Shown here one piece after another: positions 53,880-61,680 of a DNA stretch of 64,000 nt. The stretch is taken from NCBI GenBank assembly GCA_040219735.1, contig JAVJRX010000045.1; one strand, 5' to 3'. Under the pieces are notes generated by a model. The model made no database searches and had not been told where the DNA came from. It was given only the letters and a program-made list of their open reading frames with translations. This stretch comes from Coleofasciculus sp040219735. GTDB lineage: Bacteria; Cyanobacteriota; Cyanobacteriia; Cyanobacteriales; Coleofasciculaceae. Position 1 is the first letter of the stretch, and the number at the start of each line of letters is the position of its first letter. The translations under genes were made by a program, and so were the position numbers.

Positions 53880-54280
53880 GGAGCGTATCGGTACTTCCGT
53901 TCCGAAAAACCTATACAGAACTATGCATAGTTAGGCATATCTGTACATAGTCGGAACGTGCAGACTAAGACTCATCGCTGTCTACGTTAGACGGGTCACG
54001 ACACCTTGATATGAACGCCAGCATGATGCTCTGTCGAATTCAGTTAAGTAATCAGTGAACAGGTTTATAGCTGTAGTGCTGAATTCGTAAAAAGCCCGTC
54101 TAACATTGTCGAGGCAAACTTTACTTAGCAATAAGGTTGACAGAAGATGTCAAATTACGTTTTTCTCCTTACTTGCATAGATATGCAGAGAAATAGGATT
54201 ACAGTTTCACACCCAATCCCTAATCCCCAATCACTCACGCGCCATGTCCGACTAGGGAAGCGAAGGATCAAAACTCGGTA
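53880..54280. other. intergenic region with nested inverted repeats
   Basis: An outer pair GTTAGACGGG (53986-53995) / CCCGTCTAAC (54095-54104) encloses CGAATTCAG (54035-54043) / CTGAATTCG (54079-54087), and the left arm contains AGCATGATGCT. The unit of about 120 bp could be a MITE remnant or a structured RNA. No gene is seen in the stretch. Confidence 0.55.
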
Positions 54281-54342
54281 AGGGCGGGTTTTGAACCAAA
54301 GTTATCGTCAACAGCTTGAGCGAATTCCCTAAACCCACCCCT
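54281..54342. repeat. dispersed repeat with AGGGCGGGTTT ends, copy 2
   Basis: Shares AGGGCGGGTTTTGAAC, AGCTTG-GCGAA and CCCTAAACCC-CCCCTA with the unit at 21054-21121. It overlaps the upstream extension of the scpB reading frame, which argues against a start at 54316. Confidence 0.6.
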
Positions 54343-54369
54343 ACACATTCAACACTCAAAACGTCCCCA

Positions 54370-54861
54370 ATGCCTCGTCTAGCGACCCAAATTGAAGCAA
54401 TTCTATACTTAAAGGGCAAACCCTTGTCCCTGGCGGAAATTGCTGAGTGTGCAGGGTGCGATCGCGTTGCGGCAGAAGATGCTTTAATTGAACTGATGTC
54501 AGACTATGCCTATCGAGACAGCGCCCTAGAAGTCGTCGAGACACCAAAGGGTTACAGCTTGCAGTTACGAGCTTCATTTGCTACGTTAATGCAAAGTCTA
54601 GTGCCTGCTGAATTAGGTCTAGGAGCATTGAGAACCCTAGCCGCGATCGCACTCAAACAACCTATTGCTCAAACTCAGCTGATCGACTTACGCGGTAGTG
54701 GTGCTTATCAACATGTTCAGGAACTGATTTCCCTGGGATTTGTCAGCAGACGCCGACAAAGTGATGGTCGTTCTTACTGGTTGCAAGTTACGAATAAATT
54801 TCATCAACACTTTGAACTTGATAACCTCCTACCGTCCCTACAGACACCCTCTCAATCCTAA
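54370..54861 (+). CDS. scpB: segregation and condensation protein B
   Basis: 163 residues. Two winged-helix domains: IEAILYLKGKPLSLAEIAECAG at the start and ALRTLAAIALKQPIAQTQLIDLRGSGAYQHVQELISLGFV in the second. ScpB bridges ScpA and SMC in the condensin complex that organises the chromosome. The frame is open from TTG 54316, but ATG 54370 gives the family start, and the upstream part lies in repeat DNA. scpA and smc are not nearby. Confidence 0.92.
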   Translation: MPRLATQIEAILYLKGKPLSLAEIAECAGCDRVAAEDALIELMSDYAYRDSALEVVETPKGYSLQLRASFATLMQSLVPAELGLGALRTLAAIALKQPIAQTQLIDLRGSGAYQHVQELISLGFVSRRRQSDGRSYWLQVTNKFHQHFELDNLLPSLQTPSQS

Positions 54862-54997
54862 GCACCACCTCATCTCATTCTCATCCTTACGCCTGAATTT
54901 CTTCCTTAAGAACTAGGGCTGTTGCACCAAAGCACCAAGTCGGTAGCCAGCACAATCGTTTAGAGTAGAAACAAGTAAGTCACGTCTTTTGATTCTA

Positions 54998-55351
54998 ATG
55001 GTATTTAACTCTGACTTCCTCAATTCTCCCCCTGAAGATGACGCATCCAACCAATTACTGAACTATCTACAACACCAATCCCCAGATGTGCTGTCCCAGG
55101 TTGCCAAATCTGCCAGCCCGGAAATTCAGCAAATCATTTCCCAGAACGTCCAGGGACTGGTGGGTATGCTTCCTTCTGAGAGTTTCAATGTCCAAATTAC
55201 CACAGATCGCGAAAATTTAGCTGGATTGCTGGCTTCGGCGATGATGACGGGCTATTTTCTGCGTCGCATGGAACAACGCATGGAACTAGAAGATAACATG
55301 ACCGACACTATGAGTTGGCATAGGCAATCCCATCACAACGATCACTCTTAG
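54998..55351 (+). CDS. DUF760 family protein
   Basis: 117 residues from ATG 54998. The sequence LLNYLQHQSPDVLSQVAKSASPEIQQIISQNVQGLVGMLP followed by FNVQITTDRENLAGLLASAMMTGYFLRRMEQRM matches DUF760, a helical family of cyanobacteria and chloroplasts. Function not established to my knowledge. The C-terminus is His/Asn-rich. Confidence 0.88.
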   Translation: MVFNSDFLNSPPEDDASNQLLNYLQHQSPDVLSQVAKSASPEIQQIISQNVQGLVGMLPSESFNVQITTDRENLAGLLASAMMTGYFLRRMEQRMELEDNMTDTMSWHRQSHHNDHS

Positions 55352-55408
55352 GATTCTTCTATCTAAACCGATTCCTGTAACATCCTAAGAGAGTCATGGG
55401 AAAGCTAT

Positions 55409-55468
55409 TCCCCCGTTTAATCAAGACGGGTGGCGGGGGATTGGGCTGCCGTAAAGGGCAGTCGTTTT
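55409..55468 (+). terminator. two hairpins, the second with a T-run
   Basis: TCCCCCG (55409-55415) pairs with CGGGGGA (55434-55440), and CTGCC (55446-55450) with GGCAG (55457-55461), followed by TCGTTTTTG. Probably the terminator of the DUF760 gene. A short RNA ending here is possible. Confidence 0.45.
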
Positions 55469-55532
55469 TGTGCGACTAAAGAGAGTATAATCCATTATAG
55501 CCAATCTTTAAATCCACAAAATTTTTCCTAAC

Positions 55533-55877
55533 ATGAACAACTTATTGCCAATTATTACCGGATTTGTTTTAATCTACGCCTTACTTGTCTTGGTGGGTGG
55601 CATAATTGGATATGTAAAAGCCAAAAGCCAAAAATCTCTAATTTCGGGTATCAGTAGTGGTCTGGGACTGTTGGTCGCTTGGTGGCTTTGTCGGGTGATC
55701 CCAATTATGGGACTGGGACTAGCCACAATAATTTCCCTGCTGTTATTTATTGTCTTTGTTATTCGTCTTTTCCGCACCCGCGCCTTTATGCCTTCGGGAA
55801 TGATGATGGTTTTGTCGCTAATGGCTACAGTACTTTTTTCGGTAGGATTATTAGCAGCAGAAGGTTTCTTGCAATAG
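55533..55877 (+). CDS. TMEM14 family membrane protein
   Basis: 114 residues with four hydrophobic segments. YALLVLVGGIIGYVKAKSQKSLISGISSGLGLL is the typical TMEM14/UPF0136 signature with glycine-rich small helices. Mitochondrial and chloroplast homologues are linked to haem or fatty-acid export; the bacterial role is not known. Followed 54 nt downstream by an unknown membrane protein, likely in one transcript. Confidence 0.88.
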   Translation: MNNLLPIITGFVLIYALLVLVGGIIGYVKAKSQKSLISGISSGLGLLVAWWLCRVIPIMGLGLATIISLLLFIVFVIRLFRTRAFMPSGMMMVLSLMATVLFSVGLLAAEGFLQ

Positions 55878-55931
55878 ATTACTGTATTTTACCGATGATC
55901 CGGATGCTCAAGCAAAATAGCAGGCGATAAG

Positions 55932-56711
55932 ATGAGAAGTTCTTTAAAAACCCCTTATGTATTACTTCCTGTCTTATTGGGCTGCTGCTTTTTTGTTTAT
56001 TTCATCAGTTCGGGTCAATATCCTTGGCTTAAATCCTTTTCCTTAGATATTGCCTCAGAAATTACTGGCATTATCATCGTTGTCTTTTCAATTGATCGAG
56101 TCATGGCTATCGATCAAGAAAATCAACGAAGGAAACTAGAATCTGTGGCATTCCTACAGCTCAGGAGACCACTTCAACGTCACTTTTATTTGTTTTTCAA
56201 TATGTTTAAGGCGGCTATTGCCGAAAAACCAGATAAAACGTATCAAACAGTAGCTGACTTATTTGACCATACATTTTTTGAAGAATTAGCGTTTCTTGAT
56301 TTTTCCAAGCCAGCCCCTGTATTGGGTGCAATTGAAGCAGATTGGTCTGAATATTTATTACGGGAATGCTCGCAGTTTAAGGATTCCTTAAACCGCACCA
56401 TGGAAAAATATTGTTTATTTTTACAACCTGAACTTATTGAATTGATGGAAGAAATGATCAATTCTCCATTTCTGTGGATTGTCTTCAATGCGCCCGTCAT
56501 TCGCCAGTTTAGCGTAAATAATAACACCTCTAATTCTTATAATTTATTAGCCCGACAAGAAATTCGGGATTTACTGAAAGAGTATATTCAACTCATTACA
56601 GCATTATTAGAGCAATATAATCAAAGAGTTCCAGAAGACAAACAAATTAAAATTTCTGATGAATTGTGGGCAAACGGAGTTTTGCCAAAAATTGGTAGCG
56701 GTAGAATCTAG
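55932..56711 (+). CDS. two-TM membrane protein with helical cytosolic domain, unknown
   Basis: 259 residues. Two membrane helices near the N-terminus (YVLLPVLLGCCFFVYFI; SLDIASEITGIIIVVFSIDRV), the latter followed by a basic helical stretch and an all-helical domain of about 180 residues. The second-helix motif EITGIIIxVFxIDRV is one I have seen in bacterial hypothetical membrane proteins, but I cannot name a family. It is AT-rich relative to its neighbours. Follows the TMEM14 gene closely. Confidence 0.7.
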   Translation: MRSSLKTPYVLLPVLLGCCFFVYFISSGQYPWLKSFSLDIASEITGIIIVVFSIDRVMAIDQENQRRKLESVAFLQLRRPLQRHFYLFFNMFKAAIAEKPDKTYQTVADLFDHTFFEELAFLDFSKPAPVLGAIEADWSEYLLRECSQFKDSLNRTMEKYCLFLQPELIELMEEMINSPFLWIVFNAPVIRQFSVNNNTSNSYNLLARQEIRDLLKEYIQLITALLEQYNQRVPEDKQIKISDELWANGVLPKIGSGRI

Positions 56712-56864
56712 AGATTTAAGGTAAGTAATAAGCCTGCCCGAAAAGCGTTGCGAAAGGTCAATTGTAGGGGTGGGCATAAGCCGTTTAATTTTTATACTTA
56801 CTGATAAGCTCTAAACAAAACTCGCCCTTATTCATAAAGTATAAGTCATAAATTATAATGTATT

Positions 56865-57071
56865 CTATTCAACGACTCGAATCCATCCCCGATTTAAACC
56901 TTCATAAATCTGTTCAACTAGGTTTTGCTCTTCCCTAGAAAGTGACTGCTTCGATAAAAGTGCTGACATGAACAGTTGTTGGTCAATTCGGCTAATTTGG
57001 CGCATATCAATAATGCGATTGGCAATTTGCCGGACAGGAAATTTGGGAAAACAAACTTGAGCAGATTTCAT
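56865..57071 (-). CDS. small conserved cyanobacterial protein
   Basis: 68 residues, helical and soluble. The pattern IANRIIDMRQISRIDQQLFMSALLS followed by LSREEQNLVEQIYEGLNRGWIRVVE is, as far as I recall, conserved among cyanobacteria, which supports it as real despite its size. Function unknown. It stands alone, with 267 AT-rich bases up to the methyltransferase gene in which I see nothing. Confidence 0.7.
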   Translation of the reverse strand: MKSAQVCFPKFPVRQIANRIIDMRQISRIDQQLFMSALLSKQSLSREEQNLVEQIYEGLNRGWIRVVE

Positions 57072-57338
57072 TGGGTCTTTAGCAACGTGGTGTATCTCTC
57101 CTTAAAATATATTACAGAACTTATCAATTCTCGAACGTGATCAAATTAGCGCATTGTCAGTGATTCGGACTCGACATAAATTGTGATAAGTGTTTTATTA
57201 GCCAAGTGATGAGTTCTCAGGAAAGCTTATGAGAAACTTGTCCTCATCAAGTGATATAAATCACAAAAGGATGGGAATAAGTATGTAAACTTTCAATATC
57301 CTAACCCACTAAAATTCCCTTCTCTTTTCTTTTTTCTT

Positions 57339-58628
57339 TTATTTCCAATACTCAGATGCTTTGACCTGTCCTAATTCTAAGAGGTACGGGTCTTTTAGGG
57401 TAAGGGTTGACGTTGGCGGCGAGGGTTCAACTCCCAAGGCGGCGATAACTTGATGACCTAAGACTCGTCCGAGTCGTGGCGGTACAGCATTTCCCACCTG
57501 TCGAAATCCATGCCATTTCGTAGCATGAAAGCGGAACCAGTCCGGAAACGAATGTAAACGTGCGGCTTCTCGTACTGAAATGACCCGTGGATATTTAGGA
57601 TGAATGGGACGGGGGGAGGTATAGCTACCGTGTTCGGGTCCGGTACCTGCGCGTAAGGTGTAGCAGGGTTTGTCCCAGTCTAGGCGTTGTAGGCGACTAA
57701 TGGATTCTAATTGACCGGGTGGTGTTTGATTAAACCGTTCAATCGAGGCTAGATTGTGTCGCGTTCGCTTGGAACTGGTTAAGAGGAACGGATTCCATTG
57801 GCGGGGATAAGCAAAATTAAAAGGATCGCTGATTATACCTCGTAGCTTTTCCACGTAAGGCATGGCTAATGCTTGAAGTAATTGTAACTGGGGGAGTGTC
57901 AGTTCTACCGAGTCTGAGGTTTGAAGTTCGGTAAAATCATCTAAATTGGGTAAATCCGCGATCGCATCCCGAACCGTACAGAAAAAAGAGGGTGATTGCA
58001 ATTGAGGTTGAGGATAGGTTAAGGGTTTAACTCCCACCTGATTCCCCAAGACAAATAACCGTTGTCGCTGCTGGGGTACACCGAAATTAACCGCGCTTAG
58101 TACCTGTATCGGTTGAATTATCTCATACCCGGCTGCTTTAAACTCGCACTGCAACTGATTCAGTAGGTTTTGGTATTTTTTCAGACCTAAACCCGGAACA
58201 TTTTCCATAACAAAATAACGAGGCTGGAGTTCTTTGACCAAGCGACAGAATTCAAAGACTAAAAGGTTACGCTTGTCACAAACCTGACGTTTCCCCATCA
58301 CTGAAAATCCCTGACAGGGAGGTCCACCAAATACCAAGTCAATGTCAATCCTGTCGCGATCGCTAACTAGAACAGGACTCCTTTGGCGATCGCACCAATC
58401 CCGCAAGGCTTGCTGGATATGTGTTCCCGTCAAGTCAGATACATCAGCGCACAAGACATGAGTCTGGGGAAAGTTAAACCCATAGACAGCCGCGTGAATC
58501 GGGTCTTTTTCCACTGCGATCGCCACATCCAACCCCGCCTGTTCGATCCCCAGGGAAAACCCACCAACTCCTGCAAATAAATCAATGGCGACAGGTCGAT
58601 ACCCCAAATTTGCCATCCCCTCATCCAT
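57339..58628 (-). CDS. DNA (cytosine-5-)-methyltransferase
   Basis: 429 residues with all main m5C-methyltransferase motifs in order: I (AIDLFAGVGGFSLG), IV (GGPPCQGFSVMGKR, catalytic Cys105), VI (FVMENVPGL), VIII (QQRQRLFVLG), a target-recognition region (about 230-340), IX (REAARLHSFPDWF) and X (GFRQVGNAVPPRLG). No restriction endonuclease gene is next to it. The size and gene layout fit the Synechocystis enzyme M.Ssp6803I (slr0214), which methylates CGATCG, the core of HIP1; this specificity is an inference here. Start ATG 58628; ATG 58616 is possible. Confidence 0.92.
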   Translation of the reverse strand: MDEGMANLGYRPVAIDLFAGVGGFSLGIEQAGLDVAIAVEKDPIHAAVYGFNFPQTHVLCADVSDLTGTHIQQALRDWCDRQRSPVLVSDRDRIDIDLVFGGPPCQGFSVMGKRQVCDKRNLLVFEFCRLVKELQPRYFVMENVPGLGLKKYQNLLNQLQCEFKAAGYEIIQPIQVLSAVNFGVPQQRQRLFVLGNQVGVKPLTYPQPQLQSPSFFCTVRDAIADLPNLDDFTELQTSDSVELTLPQLQLLQALAMPYVEKLRGIISDPFNFAYPRQWNPFLLTSSKRTRHNLASIERFNQTPPGQLESISRLQRLDWDKPCYTLRAGTGPEHGSYTSPRPIHPKYPRVISVREAARLHSFPDWFRFHATKWHGFRQVGNAVPPRLGRVLGHQVIAALGVEPSPPTSTLTLKDPYLLELGQVKASEYWK

Positions 58629-58720
58629 TGCTTTAGCTTATCGGCGATTCATCTCACGGTCAATCAGAGATTCGACCGTGATCTGTTCCCTGTTTTGTCT
58701 AATTCGGTTACCACGCAAAA

Positions 58721-58746
58721 TCCCCCAGTCACTTAAGACAGGGGGA
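58721..58746. terminator. bidirectional terminator next to 6S RNA gene
   Basis: TCCCCC (58721-58726) and GGGGGA (58741-58746) with inner GTC/GAC form a stem flanked by AAAA on one side and TTTTT (58749-58753) on the other, so T-runs follow it in both directions. On the minus strand it follows the 6S RNA 3' end by about 18 bases. Confidence 0.65.
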
Positions 58747-58763
58747 AATTTTTGCGAATTATT

Positions 58764-58954
58764 GCAGGTTCACCGAAACGCCGTCTTGCCTCAGCTTATG
58801 ACCTGGAAAACCAGGTGGGCATCGTGGACGCTCGTTTTAAGTTTCCGGGTTCATGCCCGGTCTACTGCCACAAGGTCTCTCGATTCCCTTTGCTATACGG
58901 ACAAAGATCAAAAAACACTATTGGCAGTCACCAACGTTCCAGTGGAACCTGTCC
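58764..58954 (-). ncRNA. ssaA: 6S RNA (RNA polymerase regulator)
   Basis: About 191 nt, the usual size (about 185). In the RNA sense the 5' end CAGGTTC-c-ACTGGAACG (58951-58934) pairs completely, including two G-U pairs and one bulge, with CGTTTCGGTGAACCTG at the 3' end (58780-58765). The 3' half has CTTAAAAC, then a CCTGG-TTTT-CCAGG hairpin, in the same order as CTTAAAAC ... hairpin in E. coli 6S RNA. A second hairpin CCGGG/CCCGG lies in the middle. A 6S gene close to purK is known in Synechococcus; here purK is 1.3 kb away. It binds sigma70-type RNA polymerase as a promoter mimic. Confidence 0.82.
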
Positions 58955-58958
58955 TTCT

Positions 58959-58986
58959 ATTCTAACGATTTATTTCCAGATGTCCA
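58959..58986 (-). promoter_or_regulatory. 6S RNA promoter
   Basis: In the minus sense TGGACA (58986-58981), 16-bp spacer, TAGAAT (58964-58959), giving a start near 58953. Close to the sigma70 consensus, as expected for a strongly expressed RNA. Confidence 0.6.
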
Positions 58987-59096
58987 CTGTCTAGTATTCG
59001 CCATCTTCTGTAGGTACACCTGGCGTGCGCCCTGAAGATGGTCAGTGTTCGTGCCTAATTATACGCTGTTCTAGACACTCTAGGCTAAACTGATGA

Positions 59097-60041
59097 GTGT
59101 CATCGATCGCAAACCATGATGTTCGGGGTTATTGGCAGATGGTTTACAGCGAACCCCACTCCTATCTTGTCAAACTGGGGTTATTCCACTGGAACAGTTG
59201 GCGACAGAAACATCCTGATGTTACTCCCATGCTGGAGGGTGCCAACCTAAATTTATTGGATCTGAGTGGATTTAACCTCCGAGGGGCTAATATTCAAGGT
59301 GCTAACCTCTTTGGCACAGATTTGCTTGATGCTGACTTGACGGATGCCAATCTCACAAAAGCTGATTTTACAGGTGCCGATTTGAGGAATGCTTTTCTTT
59401 GCGGCGCTGATTTATCGGAAGCACGGTTGATTAGAACCCAAGCTTTAGGTACAAACTTTGAGAGAGCAATATTCACAGGAGTCTGCTTAGAAGACTGGAA
59501 TATTGATAGTAAAACTAACTTGATTGGAGTTATCTGCGACTACGTTTATCTTAAATCCAGATATTCTCCTAAGAATAAACGATATGTACTGCAAGAACGC
59601 CGTCCTCATAGTGGCAGATTTGAACCGGGTGAGTTTGCCAAGCTTTTCCAAACAACTCTAGAAACGGTTGAGTTAATCTTTCGCAACGGGATTGATTGGC
59701 AAGCATTTTTGGTTGCTTTTCAAAAATTGGAGAAAGAACAGGGTGATTTTCCTGTCTCTATTCAATCCATTGAAACGAAGCATCGAGGCACTGTAGTCAT
59801 CCACCTCAATGTTCTGCCAGAGCAGGATAAGGCAAAAATTGAGCAATCCTTTAAACAGTGTTATAAACAGGAACTTCAATGCATTGAGGCAGATTATCAA
59901 GAAAAGTTTGGTACTAGAGTTCAGTCAGAGGAATTAATTACTAAGTATCGCCAACGAAATTCGGATTTTAAAGCCATGATTCAGGTTATGGCTAAAGCTC
60001 AAAGTGACTTTGTTTTAAATATGTTGCTACAATTAGAGTGA
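59097..60041 (+). CDS. pentapeptide-repeat protein with C-terminal helical domain
   Basis: 314 residues. Residues 45-135 contain about 16 pentapeptide repeats of the A(D/N)LXX type (ANLNL, ANIQG, ANLFG, TDLLD, ADLTD, ANLTK, ADFTG and so on), forming a right-handed quadrilateral helix. The N-terminus (VKLGLFHWNSWRQKHPDV) is a common cap of these cyanobacterial proteins. The C-terminal 130 residues (EFAKLFQTTLETVELIFRNGIDWQAF, then a helical stretch) are frequently attached to such repeats in filamentous cyanobacteria; function unknown. Start GTG 59097; no better start is evident. Probably soluble. Confidence 0.85.
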   Translation: MSSIANHDVRGYWQMVYSEPHSYLVKLGLFHWNSWRQKHPDVTPMLEGANLNLLDLSGFNLRGANIQGANLFGTDLLDADLTDANLTKADFTGADLRNAFLCGADLSEARLIRTQALGTNFERAIFTGVCLEDWNIDSKTNLIGVICDYVYLKSRYSPKNKRYVLQERRPHSGRFEPGEFAKLFQTTLETVELIFRNGIDWQAFLVAFQKLEKEQGDFPVSIQSIETKHRGTVVIHLNVLPEQDKAKIEQSFKQCYKQELQCIEADYQEKFGTRVQSEELITKYRQRNSDFKAMIQVMAKAQSDFVLNMLLQLE

Positions 60042-60103
60042 TTTTTCCTTAGTCATTCGTCCTTTTTTATTTGTTCAAGATTTTTCCCCCTCAAAACTCA
60101 CTA

Positions 60104-60164
60104 AGGGCGGGTTTAGTCAAGTTATGGGTTTTGTTGGGCATTGTTATCCTTAAAACCCGCCCCT
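60104..60164. repeat. dispersed repeat with AGGGCGGGTTT ends, copy 3
   Basis: AGGGCGGGTTT ... AAACCCGCCCCT, 61 bp, followed by a CACGCGCCATGACCGACTAG block that also precedes copy 2 (CACGCGCCATGTCCGACTAG at about 54237). Confidence 0.6.
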
Positions 60165-60238
60165 ACTTCCCTTAAAAATTCACGCGCCATGACCGACTAG
60201 CAAGTGTGTTGGGTAGAAACTATCTTATTTGATAGTCT

Positions 60239-61375
60239 TTAACTGTACCACAGGGTTTCTATGGATTGTGCGATCGCCTGCGGGGTCTTGTGTGGGTTAG
60301 AATCCAACAGGACTGTGACATGTCCGAGTTTGCGCCCTGGGCGCGATTGTTTTTTCCCATACCAATGCAGATATGTTTGGGGCTGACGGGCTAGTTTTTG
60401 CCGTTTTTCGAGATAGTCGTTCTGGGAATATTCGTAACCTAATAGGTTAATCATGACGGCTCTATTACACCTAAGTGTCGGTTTCGTCAATTCTAATCCA
60501 GCGACTGCCCGTAAATGCATTTCAAACTGCGAAGTTTCACAAGCATCTAAACTAAAATGCCCAGAATTGTGGGTACGGGGGGAGACTTCGTTGACAAATA
60601 CCTGATTATTGGCGGTGAGAAACAGTTCAATCCCAAACACGCCCACGGCTTGTAGACTATTGAGTAAGGTACGTGCGATCGCGTCAATTTCTTTTTCTGT
60701 CTCTGTGCTAATCGGGGCGGGAATGATCGCCCGACGGCACACTTGCTTTTCCTGCTGGGTTTCAACAACGGGGTAAACCACTACCTCACCGCTTAAAGAA
60801 CGAGCAGCGATTACAGCTAATTCTCGTTCAAAGGGTACAAATTCCTCGACGAGGAGGGGTGTATCACCAAGTTTTGAACGGAGTTCCTGAAAACTCTCTC
60901 TCTCCTTAAAAATAAACGTGCCTTGACCATCATAGCCGTGGCGTCGCGCTTTGAGAACGACAGGAAAATCCATCCTATCTGGGTTGAGGGGTGTCTGTAG
61001 TAAGTTAAAAGCCGGTTGGGGTAAACCAATGTCGCGTAAATAGCAGCGTTGGTGATACTTATCCAGTAGGGGGGCTAAAGCCTCTAGGCGGGGGCGAAAA
61101 CAGACACCTTGGTTTGCCAAGGGGAACAACCCATCTAAATTAATAAATTCATTCTCAAAAGTGATCACATCACAATCGGCGGCTAACTTAGCCGTCGCGG
61201 CGGCGTCATCAATCGGGGCAAAGATGGTATCGGAGGCGACACTAACGGCTGGATCAGTAGGATGGGGTGTTTGAATGACTAAATCCAATCCCAATGATTT
61301 AGCCCCATCTCCCATCATCCAAGCCAGTTGTCCGCCACCAATTACCCCTACTCGTTTCACAGTCTTAGGCATCAA
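60239..61375 (-). CDS. purK: N5-carboxyaminoimidazole ribonucleotide synthase
   Basis: ATP-dependent carboxylation of AIR in purine synthesis. 378 residues, normal. N-terminal GVIGGGQLAWMMGDGAKSLG, DCDVITFENEF, then the ATP-grasp domain: FPVVLKARRHGYDGQGTFIFKE, LVEEFVPFERELAVIAARS, GVFGIELFLTANNQVFVNEVSPRTHNSGHFSLDAC, and the C-terminal KLGHVTVL. Start ATG 61375. Follows the 3' end of the second TnpB element. Monocistronic. Confidence 0.96.
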   Translation of the reverse strand: MMPKTVKRVGVIGGGQLAWMMGDGAKSLGLDLVIQTPHPTDPAVSVASDTIFAPIDDAAATAKLAADCDVITFENEFINLDGLFPLANQGVCFRPRLEALAPLLDKYHQRCYLRDIGLPQPAFNLLQTPLNPDRMDFPVVLKARRHGYDGQGTFIFKERESFQELRSKLGDTPLLVEEFVPFERELAVIAARSLSGEVVVYPVVETQQEKQVCRRAIIPAPISTETEKEIDAIARTLLNSLQAVGVFGIELFLTANNQVFVNEVSPRTHNSGHFSLDACETSQFEMHLRAVAGLELTKPTLRCNRAVMINLLGYEYSQNDYLEKRQKLARQPQTYLHWYGKKQSRPGRKLGHVTVLLDSNPHKTPQAIAQSIETLWYS

Positions 61376-61518
61376 TAGGTTTGAGTCACTCGTTTGTCAT
61401 GTTAGCGGATTTTGGTGTCAACATTAAACTCTGACAAGCAAAGGCTTCTGGACGAGATGATAGTGATAAGCCTTTGAATCAAGCCTATTTTCTAACCGCA
61501 ACCGGAATGCCATGAACA

Positions 61519-61680
61519 TTGACACTCCCCCGGTTAAAACGCGGGGGATTCTTTCTTCACAGGGAGGCAGAGTTTAACGTCTTCCAGGACGGAGCCTTTA
61601 CCCTCAGAAAGCTTACCCACCGTGTGTCCCACGGCTTCCAGTCCTCTAATCTCGACTACCTGAGCGGCTGCTATATCGCG
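61519..61680 (-). ncRNA. predicted omega (guide) RNA scaffold of TnpB copy 2
   Basis: 3' end fixed by the element boundary; 5' end arbitrary. The predicted guide is the flank read away from purK, TGTTCATGGCATTCCG (complement of 61503-61518). Inference only. Confidence 0.35.

Noticed and set aside
58585..59035. Three overlapping plus-strand frames of 60-126 codons
   Set aside because: The region is better explained by the 6S RNA, its promoter and terminator on the minus strand; the frames have no protein-like conservation pattern.
58984..59040. GTGCGCCC near 59024 as the 5' end of a group II intron
   Set aside because: No domain V or reverse transcriptase follows; the CCATCTTC/GAAGATGG stem around it is local.
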